Assembly (NCBI GenBank): GCA_902825855.1
Contig: CADECW010000028.1
Span: 1 to 59,004, forward strand
DNA: 59,004 bases
Source: an uncultured Rhodospirillales bacterium
GTDB lineage: Bacteria > Pseudomonadota > Alphaproteobacteria > Reyranellales > Reyranellaceae
Direction: 5' to 3'
A model generated the notes under the pieces. It was not told the DNA's origin. It was given only the letters and a program-made list of their open reading frames with translations, and made no database searches. Numbering within the stretch: position 1 is the first letter of the stretch; every line of letters begins with the position of its first letter. The position numbers and the translations under genes were made by a program. Below are positions 1 through 12,031 of the stretch, piece after piece.

Positions 1-1461
<1,461 letters not shown>

Positions 1462-1503
1462 AGCGGAATGCGATGAACGCGCAACGCGCTTGCGGCAAAG
1501 ACT

Positions 1504-2139
1504 TCAGCGGTCGGAGAAAATCAATCGCAAGCCGAGCAGCCCGAGCACGCCGCCCATGACGCGATCCAGCCAGACCTTTGCGCGCCGGTAGAAGGCGCGC
1601 GCCGGCCCGCCGGAGAACAACAGCGCCAGCAGGGCGAACCAGCAGAACTCGTTCGCCGCGACGATCGCCAGCACCGCTCCGTCCATCCAGCCAGGCGTGT
1701 CCTGCGGCAGCACCGACAGGAAGATGCTGCCGAAGAACACCATGATCTTGGGATTGCTGAGCTGCAGCAGCAGGGCGCGCATGAAACCCTGCCAGCCGGT
1801 CATGTGCGCCGTGCGGTCGACCGCGATCTCGGGCAGCGCGGGCAGCGGATCCTTGGCATGGCGCCAGATCATGACGGCGAGATAGAGCAGGAAAAGCGCG
1901 CCGCCGATGCGGAAGCCGACGTACAGCCATTCGAACCTGGCGAAAAGCGCCTGCAGGCCGTAGAGCGCCGCCGCGGCCCAGGCGAGCGCGCCCACCATCA
2001 TGGCGAACGCCGCCAGCAATCCACCGCGCCTGCCGGCGACCGCCGACGTCTGGATCACCAGCACCGTCGACGGCCCGGGGCTCGCTACCGCCAACAGATG
2101 GACGACGGCAAGGCCGAGCAGCGCAACGGCATGCTCCAT
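1504..2139 (-). CDS. LysE/RhtB-family amino-acid exporter
   Basis: A 211-residue inner-membrane protein with about six hydrophobic segments. The N-terminal signature VASPGPSTVLVIQTSAVAGR matches the LysE/RhtB family (GPN/GPS motif followed by a Gly-rich turn), as does the central QLSNPKIMVFFGSIF motif. Family members export amino acids or related small metabolites by proton exchange. Its ATG overlaps the ilvN stop codon by one base (TGATG), so it is probably translated from the ilvBN message. That context suggests, but does not prove, export of a branched-chain amino acid or pathway intermediate. Length is normal for the family. Confidence 0.9.
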   Translation of the reverse strand: MEHAVALLGLAVVHLLAVASPGPSTVLVIQTSAVAGRRGGLLAAFAMMVGALAWAAAALYGLQALFARFEWLYVGFRIGGALFLLYLAVMIWRHAKDPLPALPEIAVDRTAHMTGWQGFMRALLLQLSNPKIMVFFGSIFLSVLPQDTPGWMDGAVLAIVAANEFCWFALLALLFSGGPARAFYRRAKVWLDRVMGGVLGLLGLRLIFSDR

Positions 2140-2639
2140 CAGAGCGCGTCGCCACCACGCGACATCGCCACGATGCCGGTGCGGCCGACATCGACCAGCC
2201 CCAGTCCCTCCATCAGGCCGATGAAGGTCTGGACCTTGTCGGAGCTGCCGGTGACCTCGAAGACGAAGGAATCCATCTTGGCATCGATCACCTTGGCGCG
2301 GAAAACGTCGGCGAGACGCAGCGCCTCGACACGCTTGTCGCCGCTGCTCTTGACCTTCACCAGGGCGAGCTCGCGCTCGATGTGCGGACCTTCCACGGTG
2401 AGGTCGCGCACCTTGTGGACCGGCACCAGGCGGTCGAGCTGGGCCTTGATCTGCTCGATCACCATGGGCGTGCCCGTCGTCACGATGGTGATGCGCGAGA
2501 GATTCTCCTTGGCGTCGGTCTCGGCCACCGTAAGGCTTTCGATGTTGTAACCGCGGCCCGAGAACAGGCCGACCACGCGCGCCAGGATACCGGGCTCGTT
2601 GTCGACCAGCACCGAGATGGTGTGGCTGGACGTCATCAT
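2139..2639 (-). CDS. ilvN: Acetolactate synthase small (regulatory) subunit
   Basis: A 166-residue regulatory subunit of acetohydroxyacid synthase; it binds IlvB and confers feedback control by valine. The N-terminal ACT domain is clear (ISVLVDNEPGILARVVGLFS, GRGYNIESL), and a C-terminal ACT-like domain follows with FVFEVTGSSDKVQTFI. Start is ambiguous: two consecutive ATGs (2639, 2636) or an upstream GTG at 2651 that overlaps the ilvB stop codon as GTGA. I give the first ATG. It is 8 bases from ilvB and overlaps the exporter downstream, so the three genes form one operon. Confidence 0.95.
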   Translation of the reverse strand: MMTSSHTISVLVDNEPGILARVVGLFSGRGYNIESLTVAETDAKENLSRITIVTTGTPMVIEQIKAQLDRLVPVHKVRDLTVEGPHIERELALVKVKSSGDKRVEALRLADVFRAKVIDAKMDSFVFEVTGSSDKVQTFIGLMEGLGLVDVGRTGIVAMSRGGDAL

Positions 2640-2647
2640 GGGTGCGT

Positions 2648-4417
<1,770 letters not shown>

Positions 4418-4445
4418 GACACGGCTCTCCTCTCTGACAAATGTG

Positions 4446-4467
4446 CCGCAAAACGGGGGTTTTGCGG
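4446..4467 (-). promoter_or_regulatory. Perfect hairpin in the ilvB leader
   Basis: CCGCAAAAC and GTTTTGCGG form a perfect 9-bp stem with a 4-base loop, 28 bases upstream of the ilvB ATG. It falls inside the untranslated leader predicted from the promoter-like site at 4478-4504. No U-tract follows it in the ilvB direction, so it is not a classical terminator; it may be an mRNA stability or regulatory element. I found no branched-chain-rich leader peptide, so classical ilv attenuation is not supported. Confidence 0.5.
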
Positions 4468-4477
4468 CGGCGCGGAA

Positions 4478-4504
4478 AGTATAGGCCGGGTCGGGAGGAA
4501 TCAA
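4478..4504 (-). promoter_or_regulatory. Candidate sigma-70-type promoter for ilvBN
   Basis: On the minus strand a TTGATT box (4504-4499) is followed after 15 bases by TATACT (4483-4478). The spacing is 1-2 bases short of ideal, but the -10 box is good. The same 15-base core (CCGGCCTATACTTTC) occurs again before the hxlR-type gene at 27675-27689. Predicted start of transcription is near 4471. Confidence 0.5.
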
Positions 4505-4529
4505 CCGAAATCGCACGAAATGTAAAGTT

Positions 4530-5456
4530 TCAGGCCTGCGTTTTAGTCAATAATTTCTCGGCTTGTTCCAAGCCCAGGTCGGTCATCGAATCGATCACCA
4601 CATCTGGTGTCAGCTGATGACGGAACCACGTCATCTGGCGTTTCGCATATTGGCGGGTGTGATCGATCCCGATTCGTCGGGCATCCTCCAGCGAAAGCTC
4701 ACCGCGGAGATGCGCGAACAACTCCGGCGCGCCGTGCGCCTTGAGGCCAGGCGACCGCGCGTCAGGCTTTCGATCGAACACCGCCCGCACCTCGTCGAGC
4801 ACACCCGCCTTCAGCATGGCGTCGAAGCGCGTCTCGATACGCGCCCTGAGCCAGGCGCGCTCCGGCGCCAGAAGGACCGTGGCGAACCGCCAGGGTGGCG
4901 GCTGTCCCTCACCCGTCTGCCAGTCGCTGAGAGGCCGGCCGGTCGCCAGCCAGACCTCCCAGGCGCGGACGTGACGCTGGCGATCGCGGGCCTTCAGCCG
5001 CTCGACGATTTTGGGATCTTTCGTCGCCAGCCGCGCCCGAAAAGCGTCTGCGCCCATTGCATTCCAATCGGCATTGGCCTGGTCGCGCAGGCCTGCCGTC
5101 ACGTCGGGGATGGCCGCGATCCCCTGCATCAGCGTCCTGAGATAGAGGCCGGAGCCACCGCACAGCACGGGCACACGTCCGGTTGCGAAGCTGCGCTCGA
5201 TCTCGGCCGAGGCAAGGTCGCGCCAGCGCGCCGCCGACAGCGTCTCGGTGAGCGGCAGCATGCCGTAGAGTGCATGCGGCACGCGTTCACTCTCCTCCAT
5301 GGTCGGCTGTGCCGTCAGGATAGGAAAGGCGTCATAGGTCTGCATGGCATCGGCATTGATCACCGTGCCGCCATGCCGTGCGGCAATGGCAAGCGCCAAC
5401 GCCGACTTGCCGCTGGCCGTCGGGCCGGTGATGACGAGGACTGGGCTCTGAGCCAT
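4530..5456 (-). CDS. miaA: tRNA dimethylallyltransferase
   Basis: Transfers a dimethylallyl group to N6 of A37 in tRNAs that read UNN codons. The 308-residue protein has the P-loop GPTASGKS (residues 11-18), the substrate motif NADAMQTYDAF, the CGGSGLYLRTLMQG segment, and the DHTRQYAKRQMTWFRH region near the C-terminus. All are characteristic of MiaA. It is divergent from serB with only 49 bases between the two starts, and upstream of ilvB on the same strand with a 112-base gap that contains the ilvB promoter-like site. Confidence 0.97.
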   Translation of the reverse strand: MAQSPVLVITGPTASGKSALALAIAARHGGTVINADAMQTYDAFPILTAQPTMEESERVPHALYGMLPLTETLSAARWRDLASAEIERSFATGRVPVLCGGSGLYLRTLMQGIAAIPDVTAGLRDQANADWNAMGADAFRARLATKDPKIVERLKARDRQRHVRAWEVWLATGRPLSDWQTGEGQPPPWRFATVLLAPERAWLRARIETRFDAMLKAGVLDEVRAVFDRKPDARSPGLKAHGAPELFAHLRGELSLEDARRIGIDHTRQYAKRQMTWFRHQLTPDVVIDSMTDLGLEQAEKLLTKTQA

Positions 5457-5505
5457 GGCGGGCGAATTGTTTGCAAATCCACCGGGCCACCGCTAGAGCC
5501 GGAGC

Positions 5506-6387
5506 GTGAAAAACGTCCTCGTCCTGGTCTCGAGCGCGGCGCATCCCGCGCTGAACGATGGCGCCATCAGGAACGCCGTTGCCGTACTGCAGGCGCAGGG
5601 CGCCACCGTCGGCACGCCCCAGTGGCTGGCGCCCGAGATCGCCTGCGACATTCCCTTCGACGGCGAGGCATCGCCGGTCGCCATGACCGCGATCGACGCG
5701 GTGGTCGTGCCGACGGTGGGCCGGCGCAAGAAGCTGCTGGTGGCCGACATGGAATCGACCATGATCGAGAACGAGATGCTGGACGAGCTGGCGGATTTCC
5801 TGGGCCTGCGCGAGAAGATCGCCGGCATCACCGCGCGGGCGATGAACGGCGAGATCGACTTCGGCGGCGCCCTGAACGAGCGTGTCGCGCTCTTGAAGGG
5901 GCTCGATGTGGCCAAGCTCGACGAGGCGGCCAGGCGCATCCGCTACACGCCGGGCGGCGCGACGCTGATCGCCACGATGAAGAAGCACGGCGGCCGCTGC
6001 GCACTGGTGTCGGGCGGCTTTACCCATTTCACGGCGATGGTGCACAAGGCGCTGGGCTTCGATTCGCATGCCGCCAATGGCCTGCAGCATGACGGTCGCA
6101 CGCTTGCCGGCACGGTCGACCTGCCGATCCTGGGCAAGGAGGCCAAGCTCGCTACCCTGCAACGGCTGGCCGGCGAGGACGGACTCTCACCGGCCGACGC
6201 CGTGACCGTGGGCGACGGTGCCAACGATTTGCCGATGTTGAAGGCGGCGGGCCTGGGTGTCGCCTTCCACGCCAAGCCCGCGGTGGCCGCCGAGGTGTCG
6301 GCGCGCATCGACCATGGCGATCTCACCGCACTGCTCTACCTGCAGGGCTATCGCCGCGCCGATTTCGTCGAAAGGACCGACCCATGA
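5506..6387 (+). CDS. serB: Phosphoserine phosphatase (DxE variant)
   Basis: HAD-family enzyme for the last step of serine synthesis. The 293 residues include an N-terminal ACT-like domain (1-70), then the HAD core: nucleophile motif LLVADMESTMIENEMLDELAD (D81), motif II VSGGFTHF (S169), and motif III VGDGANDLPML (D237, D241). The second acidic residue of the usual DxDxT motif is Glu here (E83). The start is a GTG with a close GGAG; no ATG fits the family N-terminus. It ends in an ATGA overlap with the next oxidoreductase gene, so the two are co-translated. Confidence 0.93.
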   Translation: MKNVLVLVSSAAHPALNDGAIRNAVAVLQAQGATVGTPQWLAPEIACDIPFDGEASPVAMTAIDAVVVPTVGRRKKLLVADMESTMIENEMLDELADFLGLREKIAGITARAMNGEIDFGGALNERVALLKGLDVAKLDEAARRIRYTPGGATLIATMKKHGGRCALVSGGFTHFTAMVHKALGFDSHAANGLQHDGRTLAGTVDLPILGKEAKLATLQRLAGEDGLSPADAVTVGDGANDLPMLKAAGLGVAFHAKPAVAAEVSARIDHGDLTALLYLQGYRRADFVERTDP

Positions 6388-7388
6388 CCGACGCCGTCCA
6401 GATCGTGCTCGCCAAGCGTCCGGCGGGTGACGTGACTGCCGACTGCTTCCGCGAGGAGAGGGTGAGCCTGCCCGTACCGGCCGACGGCGAGGTGCTGGTG
6501 CGTTCGCGCTTCCTGTCGCTCGATCCGTACATGCGGCCGCGCATGACCGAGCTGCGCTCCTACACGCCACCCTTCGAGCTCGAGAAACCATTGACCGGCG
6601 GGTCGGTCGGCGAGGTAGTCGACTCGAAGAACCCGCGCTTTGCCAAGGGCGACACGGTGATCGGCCTGCTGAACTGGGCGAGCCACACGCTCCATGACGG
6701 CAAAGGCCTGCGCAAGATCGATCCGGCGGCCGCGCCGCTTTCGGCCTATCTCGGCGTGCTGGGCATGCCCTCCTTCACCGCCTGGTACGGCATCCGCCAC
6801 ATCTGCAAGCCAAAGGCCGGCGAGACGGTGTTCGTGTCTGCGGCGACCGGCGCCGTCGGCCAGGTGGCGGGCCAGCTCGCCAGGCTTGCCGGCGCGCGTG
6901 TCGTCGGCTGCGCCGGCGGCGAGGACAAGTGCGCCTGGGCGGTGCGCGAGGCGGGTTATGACGCCTGCTTCAATCACAAGACCGAGCACGATGTCGGAGC
7001 AGTGCTCGACAAGCTCTGCCCGCAGGGCATCGATGCCGACTTCGAGAATGTCGGCGGCAGGATCTTCCACGCGGTGTTCGAGCGGCTGAACAACTTCGGC
7101 CGCGTCGCCTTCTGCGGCGCCATCTCGGAGTACCAGGATAAGACGCCGATGGCTGGCCCGCCCAAGATGTTCGCCATCGTGCAGCGGCGGCTGACGCTGC
7201 AGGGCTTCATCGTCTCCGACCACATCGCGCTGATGGGCGAATTCGTGAGCGAAGTCGGCGGGCTGGTCGCGTCGGGCAAGCTCAAGAGCCGCGAGACCGT
7301 CGTCGACGGGCTCACCCGCGCACCGGAAGCCTTCATGGGCCTGCTGCGCGGCGAGAACTTCGGCAAGCTGGTGGTCAAGATCGCCTAA
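6384..7388 (+). CDS. NADP-dependent medium-chain oxidoreductase (CurA/YncB-like)
   Basis: A 334-residue zinc-free medium-chain dehydrogenase/reductase that probably reduces a C=C bond of an enone or similar electrophile with NADPH. It has the family N-terminus (SRFLSLDPYMRPRM), the YLGVLGMPSFTAWYGI segment, and the Rossmann motif ATGAVGQVAGQLARLAGA followed by VGCAGGEDKC. There are no structural-zinc cysteines. The C-terminal GKLVVKIA ending is typical. It overlaps serB by four bases. Substrate cannot be read from sequence. Confidence 0.9.
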   Translation: MTDAVQIVLAKRPAGDVTADCFREERVSLPVPADGEVLVRSRFLSLDPYMRPRMTELRSYTPPFELEKPLTGGSVGEVVDSKNPRFAKGDTVIGLLNWASHTLHDGKGLRKIDPAAAPLSAYLGVLGMPSFTAWYGIRHICKPKAGETVFVSAATGAVGQVAGQLARLAGARVVGCAGGEDKCAWAVREAGYDACFNHKTEHDVGAVLDKLCPQGIDADFENVGGRIFHAVFERLNNFGRVAFCGAISEYQDKTPMAGPPKMFAIVQRRLTLQGFIVSDHIALMGEFVSEVGGLVASGKLKSRETVVDGLTRAPEAFMGLLRGENFGKLVVKIA

Positions 7389-7412
7389 GAGGGCGGCTGG
7401 ACAAGGCCGACG

Positions 7413-8282
7413 ATGAAACCACTCTTCCTCGGGATCGACGCCGGCGGCACCCATTGCCGGGCCCGCCTCGTCGACGCGGCCGGCAACGTCCTGGGATCGG
7501 GTCGTGCCGGTCCCGCCAACCTGACCTTGGGCATCGACAAGGCCCACCGGGCGATCATGGCGGCGAGCGCCGAAGCCTTCGCCGAGGCCGGCCTCAAGCA
7601 GACCGCGATGCGGCGCACCCACGCCGGCATGGGGATAGCGGGTGCGGACGACCCTGCGCAGGCAGGTAGGATGGCAGCACGCCGCTTCGTCTTTGCGTCG
7701 GTCACCATTCGCGGCGACGCCGAGACGGCGTGCATCGGTGCCCATGAGGGTCGTGACGGCGGCGTGCTCATCCTCGGTACCGGCAGCAATGGGCTGGTGC
7801 GTCGGCGCGGCCGGCTCACGCGCATCAGCGGCGACGGCTTCCTGATCTCCGACCTGGCTTCGGCCGCAGTCGTCGGACATGCGGCGGTGCGCCAGGCCCT
7901 GGCGGCGCATCAGGGCGTGATCACGCCCTCGCCGCTCACGCGCCGCATCATGCGTCGCTTCGACGGCGACGCGGTGAAGATGCGGGAATGGGCCATGGCC
8001 GCGACGCCGAGCCACTGGGGAGAGTTCGCGCCCCTCGTCTTCGCCTGCTCCGACAAGGCCGACCCTGTTGCCCGACGATTGGTCGCCGATGGCGTCGCCG
8101 ACGTCATCCGGCTGCTCGACCGCATGATCGCGCTGGGGGCGACGCGCATCGCCCTGACGGGCGGCCTGGCCGACGCCTACGCGCGCCGGCTGCCCCGCCG
8201 CCTGGCGCGCATCCTCGTGCCCGCCCAGCGCGACGCCCTGTCCGGCGCCATCGATCTGGCCCGTGGGATGGCCGGCCGATGA
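7413..8282 (+). CDS. N-acetylglucosamine kinase-like ATPase (BadF/BadG family)
   Basis: A 289-residue sugar kinase of the ASKHA fold. The phosphate-1 motif GIDAGGTHCRARLVDAAG is at residues 7-24, the adenosine/phosphate-2 motif GVLILGTGSNGLVRR is central, and a GLADAYARRLPRRL helix lies near the end. The family includes bacterial and mammalian GlcNAc kinase. Its stop overlaps the nagA start as ATGA, so a role in making GlcNAc-6-phosphate for NagA, in cell-wall or chitin sugar recycling, is likely. No nagB is present in the window. Confidence 0.85.
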   Translation: MKPLFLGIDAGGTHCRARLVDAAGNVLGSGRAGPANLTLGIDKAHRAIMAASAEAFAEAGLKQTAMRRTHAGMGIAGADDPAQAGRMAARRFVFASVTIRGDAETACIGAHEGRDGGVLILGTGSNGLVRRRGRLTRISGDGFLISDLASAAVVGHAAVRQALAAHQGVITPSPLTRRIMRRFDGDAVKMREWAMAATPSHWGEFAPLVFACSDKADPVARRLVADGVADVIRLLDRMIALGATRIALTGGLADAYARRLPRRLARILVPAQRDALSGAIDLARGMAGR

Positions 8283-9418
8283 CCGCCATCACCGCCCTCA
8301 CCGGTGCGCGCATCTTCGACGGTGACCGCTGGCACGACCGGTCGGCCGTGCTGGTCCGTGACGGAGCGATCGTCGGCATTGCGCCGCAAGCCGACCTGCC
8401 GGCGGACGCAGCCGTGCAGCAGCTCGACGGCGGCATGCTGGTGCCCGGCTTCATCGACGTCCAAGTCAACGGCGGCGGCGGCGTATTGCTCAACGACACA
8501 CCAACGGCGGAGGCGATGGAGCGGATCGCCACCGCCCACCGCGCCTTCGGCACCTGCCGCCTGTTGCCGACACTGGTGACGACAAGCGCGGATGCGGTCG
8601 CGGCGGCGCTGACGGCGGCGCGCGACGCCGGTTCCGGTGTCGCCGGGCTGCATCTCGAGGGCCCGCATGTCGCGCCGGCCCGCAAGGGCGTTCACGATCC
8701 GCAATTCATGCGCCGCATGACGGACGCCGACGTCGAGACGCTGGTGTCCGCCGACGTCGGACGTCTGCTGGTCACCATCGCACCCGAGCAGGTCGCGGCC
8801 GCGCAGGTCAGACGACTGGTCGAAAGCGGCGTGATCGTGAGCCTCGGCCACTCCGATGCGACCTACGAGCAGGCCATGGCGCTGTTCGATGCGGGAGCGA
8901 CCGGTGTGACGCATCTCTTCAATGCCATGAGCCCGATGCAGGGTCGTGCTGCCGGCCTGGTCGGAGCGGCCCTCGACGCCAGCACGGTCTGGTGCGGCAT
9001 CATCGCCGACGGACTGCACGTCTCGGCACCGACGCTCTCGATCGCGCTGCGCGCCAAGCGACCGCCCGGACGGCTGCTTCTGGTGACGGACGCCATGCCG
9101 ACCGTCGGTTCGACGGTCACGTCCTTCAAGCTCGGCGAGCGCACCGTCACCCGGCAGGGCGACCGCCTGACCTGGACCGATCCGAACGGCGCTCAGGTGC
9201 TGGCCGGCGCCCATCTCGACATGGCTTCGGCCGTGCGCTTCTGCGTCACGGCCTTGAAATTACCTTTGGAGGAAGCGCTGCGGATGGCGGCGCTCTATCC
9301 CGCCAGTTTCCTGCGCATCGACGACAGGCATGGCCGCCTGGCCCCCGGGCATGTCGCCGACATCGTACATATGGGGACGGACCTCACGGTCCGCCGCACG
9401 TGGCTGGGCCGAGCCTAG
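8279..9418 (+). CDS. nagA: N-acetylglucosamine-6-phosphate deacetylase
   Basis: Hydrolyses GlcNAc-6-phosphate to glucosamine-6-phosphate and acetate. The 379-residue amidohydrolase has the metal ligand E127 in HLEGPHVAPA, H191 in LGHSDATYEQA, H212 in THLFNAMSP, H247 in DGLHVS, and the catalytic D271 in VTDAMPTVG. The early motif reads PGFIDVQVNGGGG rather than DxHxHG, as in the E. coli enzyme with one functional metal. Co-translated with the kinase gene and convergent with degP, 20 bases away. Confidence 0.95.
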   Translation: MTAITALTGARIFDGDRWHDRSAVLVRDGAIVGIAPQADLPADAAVQQLDGGMLVPGFIDVQVNGGGGVLLNDTPTAEAMERIATAHRAFGTCRLLPTLVTTSADAVAAALTAARDAGSGVAGLHLEGPHVAPARKGVHDPQFMRRMTDADVETLVSADVGRLLVTIAPEQVAAAQVRRLVESGVIVSLGHSDATYEQAMALFDAGATGVTHLFNAMSPMQGRAAGLVGAALDASTVWCGIIADGLHVSAPTLSIALRAKRPPGRLLLVTDAMPTVGSTVTSFKLGERTVTRQGDRLTWTDPNGAQVLAGAHLDMASAVRFCVTALKLPLEEALRMAALYPASFLRIDDRHGRLAPGHVADIVHMGTDLTVRRTWLGRA

Positions 9419-9438
9419 GGATCGGCCGAGCCTGACGG

Positions 9439-10932
9439 CTACTTCGTCAGCCGGAGTGCCGCGAACCTGGGGTCGCCCTGGCGTTCGACGAACAGCAGGA
9501 CCGAGCGCTTCTTGGCCTGCTGCAGCTTACCCACGAGGTCGGCGACCTCCTGCGGGGTGCTGACCGGCTTCTGGTCGACCTCAAGGATGACGTCGCCCGC
9601 CTGCAACTGCTTCTCGGCTGCCGGGCTGTTGGGCGCCACCTTGGTGACGACGACACCCTTCACCTGGTCCGACAGGCCGTACTTCTCGCGCAGCTGGTCG
9701 GTCACCTTCTGCAGCGTCAGGCCAAGCTGCTCGACGGTCGAGACGATCGGCTGGTCGGGCTCGGCCGGCTTCTTCTCGCCCCCCTTGGCTGCGGCGTTCT
9801 GCTTGCCTTCCTCTTCCTGTTCGCCGATGCGCAGCTTCAACGGTACTTCCTTGCCGCCGCGCCAGACGACGACGTCGACTGTGCTGCCGACGCGGGCATT
9901 GGCAACCAGCCGCGGGAAGCGGCGCAGATCAAGCACGTCCTGGCCGGAAAAGCTCAGGATGATGTCGTTGCGCTTGAGGCCCGCCTTGGCCGCCGGACCG
10001 TCGGCCACGACATTGGCCACCAGCACGCCGCGGGCGCGGTCGAGGCCGAAGGAATCGGCGATATCGTCGGTGACGCTCTGGTAGCTCACGCCCACCCAGC
10101 CCCGCTTGACGCGGCCGAATTCGCGCAGCTGGTCGGCAACCTGCTTCACGAGGTTGGACGGGATCGAGAAGGCGAGACCGGCATTGACGCCCGACGGCGA
10201 ATAGATCGCGGTGTTGACGCCGATCACCTCGCCCTGGGCGTTGTACAGCGGACCGCCCGAGTTGCCCTTGTTGATGGCGGCGTCGGTCTGCAGGTAGTCA
10301 TCCAGCGAATCATTCAGCGAGCGGCCGCGCGCCGAGATGATGCCGGCGGTCACAGAGTGGCCGAGGCCGAACGGGTTGCCGATCGCGATCACCCAGTCGC
10401 CGACCCGCTCCTTGTCGGAGTCGCCCCACTTGATGGCAGCCATCGGCTTCTTGCTGGGCGGCTCGACCTTGAGCAGGGCCACGTCGATGCGGCTGTCGGA
10501 GCCGATCAGCTTGGCCTTCAGCTGGGTGTCGTCACGGAAGATGACCGTGATGTCCTCTGCGCCCTGGATGACGTGATTGTTGGTGATGATGTACCCGTCG
10601 GGATCGATCACGAACCCGGAGCCGAGCGACGTGCCGCGGCGCTTCTGTTCTTCGCCACCGCGCTTGTCGAAGAATTCCTTGAACAGTTCCTCGAACGGCG
10701 AGCCGGGCGGAAGCTGCGGCATGTCGCGCAGACGCGGGCCCTGCTGAGGCACGTTCTGGGTGGTCGTGATGTTGACCACCGTGGGCATCAATTTGTCGAC
10801 CAGTTCGGCGAAGCTGTCGGGCGCGTTGCGCGCCGGCTGCGCCGCTGCGGGCTGAGCCAGGACCAGACCGACCGATACCGCCGCCGCAACGACGGTCGAC
10901 CTCAAAACACCAGGAAAATCAGTGAGAATCAC
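9439..10932 (-). CDS. degP: DegP/HtrA-type periplasmic serine protease, two PDZ domains
   Basis: Periplasmic protease/chaperone that degrades misfolded envelope proteins. The 497 residues comprise a signal peptide (cut after the AQPAAAQ region), a trypsin-like domain with H120 (TNNHVIQGAED), D150 (SRIDVALLKV) and S225 (NKGNSGGPLY), and two PDZ domains (about 270-365 and 395-490). I chose the GTG at 10932 because GGAGG sits six bases before it; an ATG ten codons upstream would add a charged extension before the signal peptide. It lies 217 bases downstream of hflC on the same strand, with a terminator-like hairpin between. Confidence 0.95.
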   Translation of the reverse strand: MILTDFPGVLRSTVVAAAVSVGLVLAQPAAAQPARNAPDSFAELVDKLMPTVVNITTTQNVPQQGPRLRDMPQLPPGSPFEELFKEFFDKRGGEEQKRRGTSLGSGFVIDPDGYIITNNHVIQGAEDITVIFRDDTQLKAKLIGSDSRIDVALLKVEPPSKKPMAAIKWGDSDKERVGDWVIAIGNPFGLGHSVTAGIISARGRSLNDSLDDYLQTDAAINKGNSGGPLYNAQGEVIGVNTAIYSPSGVNAGLAFSIPSNLVKQVADQLREFGRVKRGWVGVSYQSVTDDIADSFGLDRARGVLVANVVADGPAAKAGLKRNDIILSFSGQDVLDLRRFPRLVANARVGSTVDVVVWRGGKEVPLKLRIGEQEEEGKQNAAAKGGEKKPAEPDQPIVSTVEQLGLTLQKVTDQLREKYGLSDQVKGVVVTKVAPNSPAAEKQLQAGDVILEVDQKPVSTPQEVADLVGKLQQAKKRSVLLFVERQGDPRFAALRLTK

Positions 10933-11087
10933 GTCCGACCTCCAACGGCGCTCAGGCCTCAACGGATCGGAACGGCCGGCGCCGCGCGTTCGAGTTACTG
11001 TCTACATGGCGGCCGATTGTGGCGCAAATAAAGAGGCGTTGATGTTGCTGATTGTTTCGGATTTTTGGGTGACTTTGCGAAAATCGG

Positions 11088-11121
11088 CCGGTGGCGTTGC
11101 AGGACTGCCACACGCCACCGG
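11088..11121 (-). terminator. Possible terminator after hflC
   Basis: CCGGTGGCG (11088-11096) pairs perfectly with CGCCACCGG (11113-11121) across a 16-base loop. On the minus strand it follows the hflC stop at 11150 and is followed by CGATTTTCGC, a weak U-tract. The long loop makes it a moderate candidate. The rest of 10933-11149 shows no further feature I can support. Confidence 0.45.
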
Positions 11122-11149
11122 TACGGTTCCCTGACGACGTTTTCCTAAG

Positions 11150-12031
11150 CTACTTCCTGGCCGGTCCTGACGGATCGTTGAAATAGCGGAAAAAGTCGTT
11201 GTCGGGACTCAGCAGCATCGTCGAGCCGCCGCTGCCGAAGGCCTGTTTGTAGGCTTCCATGCGCCGGTAGAAGGCATAGAAATCCTTATCCTTGTTGAAG
11301 GCCTGGGCATAGATCTTGGTCGCTTCGGCATCCGCCTCGCCCTTCAGAACCTGGGCCTTCAATCCGGCGTCGGCCTTGATGACGGCGACCTCGCGGTCGG
11401 CCGTCGCGGTGATGCGCGCCTTCTCCTCGTCGCCCTCGGCGCGAAGCTGGCCGGCTTCGCGCTCGCGGTCGGTCTTCATGCGGTTGTAGACCGACTGCGA
11501 GTTGGCCTGCGGCAAATCTGCACGCTTGATGCGCACGTCGACCGTGTCGACACCCAGGTCCCTGGTCTTGGCGTTCACCCGCTTGGTGATGTCGTCCATC
11601 AGGGATTCGCGACGGTCGGTCAGCACCGCATGCAGCGGCACCGAACTCAACACGCCTCGGATCTCGGAGTTGATCAGCGAATCGAGCAGTCCGCGCAGAG
11701 CCTGTTCGCCACCCGGCACCGTCTGGGCGAAGGTCTTGGCGTTGGTGATCTTGTAACGGGCATAGGCATCGACCACGAGGCGCTTCTGGTCGCCGGCGAT
11801 GATCTCGAACTCCTCGGCTTCGTAGTCGAGCAGGCGCCGGTCGATGCGCTGGATATCCTGGATGAGCGGGAGCTTGGCGTAGAGGCCGGGTTCGACCTTG
11901 GGGTCGCCAACGATGGCGCCGAACTGGCGGACCAGCACCTGCTTGGTCGGGTCGACGGTGTAGAAGGTCTGGGTCACCAGGAAGATGGCGACCGCGAGCG
12001 CGATCAACGCGACAATTGCACGGTTGGTCAT
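11150..12031 (-). CDS. hflC: HflC, SPFH-domain modulator of FtsH
   Basis: Partner of HflK in the inner-membrane HflKC complex that encloses the FtsH protease and tunes its activity. The 293-residue protein has a single N-terminal transmembrane helix (about 5-22) followed by the SPFH/band-7 domain (QFGAIVGDPKVEPGLYAKLPLIQ, then GVDTVDVRIKRADLPQ), and a helical region rich in Ala/Glu. Its ATG overlaps the hflK stop by four bases, and degP follows, making one envelope quality-control locus. Confidence 0.96.
   Translation of the reverse strand: MTNRAIVALIALAVAIFLVTQTFYTVDPTKQVLVRQFGAIVGDPKVEPGLYAKLPLIQDIQRIDRRLLDYEAEEFEIIAGDQKRLVVDAYARYKITNAKTFAQTVPGGEQALRGLLDSLINSEIRGVLSSVPLHAVLTDRRESLMDDITKRVNAKTRDLGVDTVDVRIKRADLPQANSQSVYNRMKTDREREAGQLRAEGDEEKARITATADREVAVIKADAGLKAQVLKGEADAEATKIYAQAFNKDKDFYAFYRRMEAYKQAFGSGGSTMLLSPDNDFFRYFNDPSGPARK

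Noticed and set aside
4418..4516. Longer ilvB start or an ilv leader peptide
   Set aside because: The in-frame upstream residues are not family-like and contain no run of Ile, Leu or Val codons; a good ribosome-binding site precedes the ATG at 4417.
9407..9433. Direct repeat GGCCGAGCCT after nagA
   Set aside because: Two copies 17 bases apart at the end of nagA; no symmetry, no U-tract and nothing else to suggest a function.
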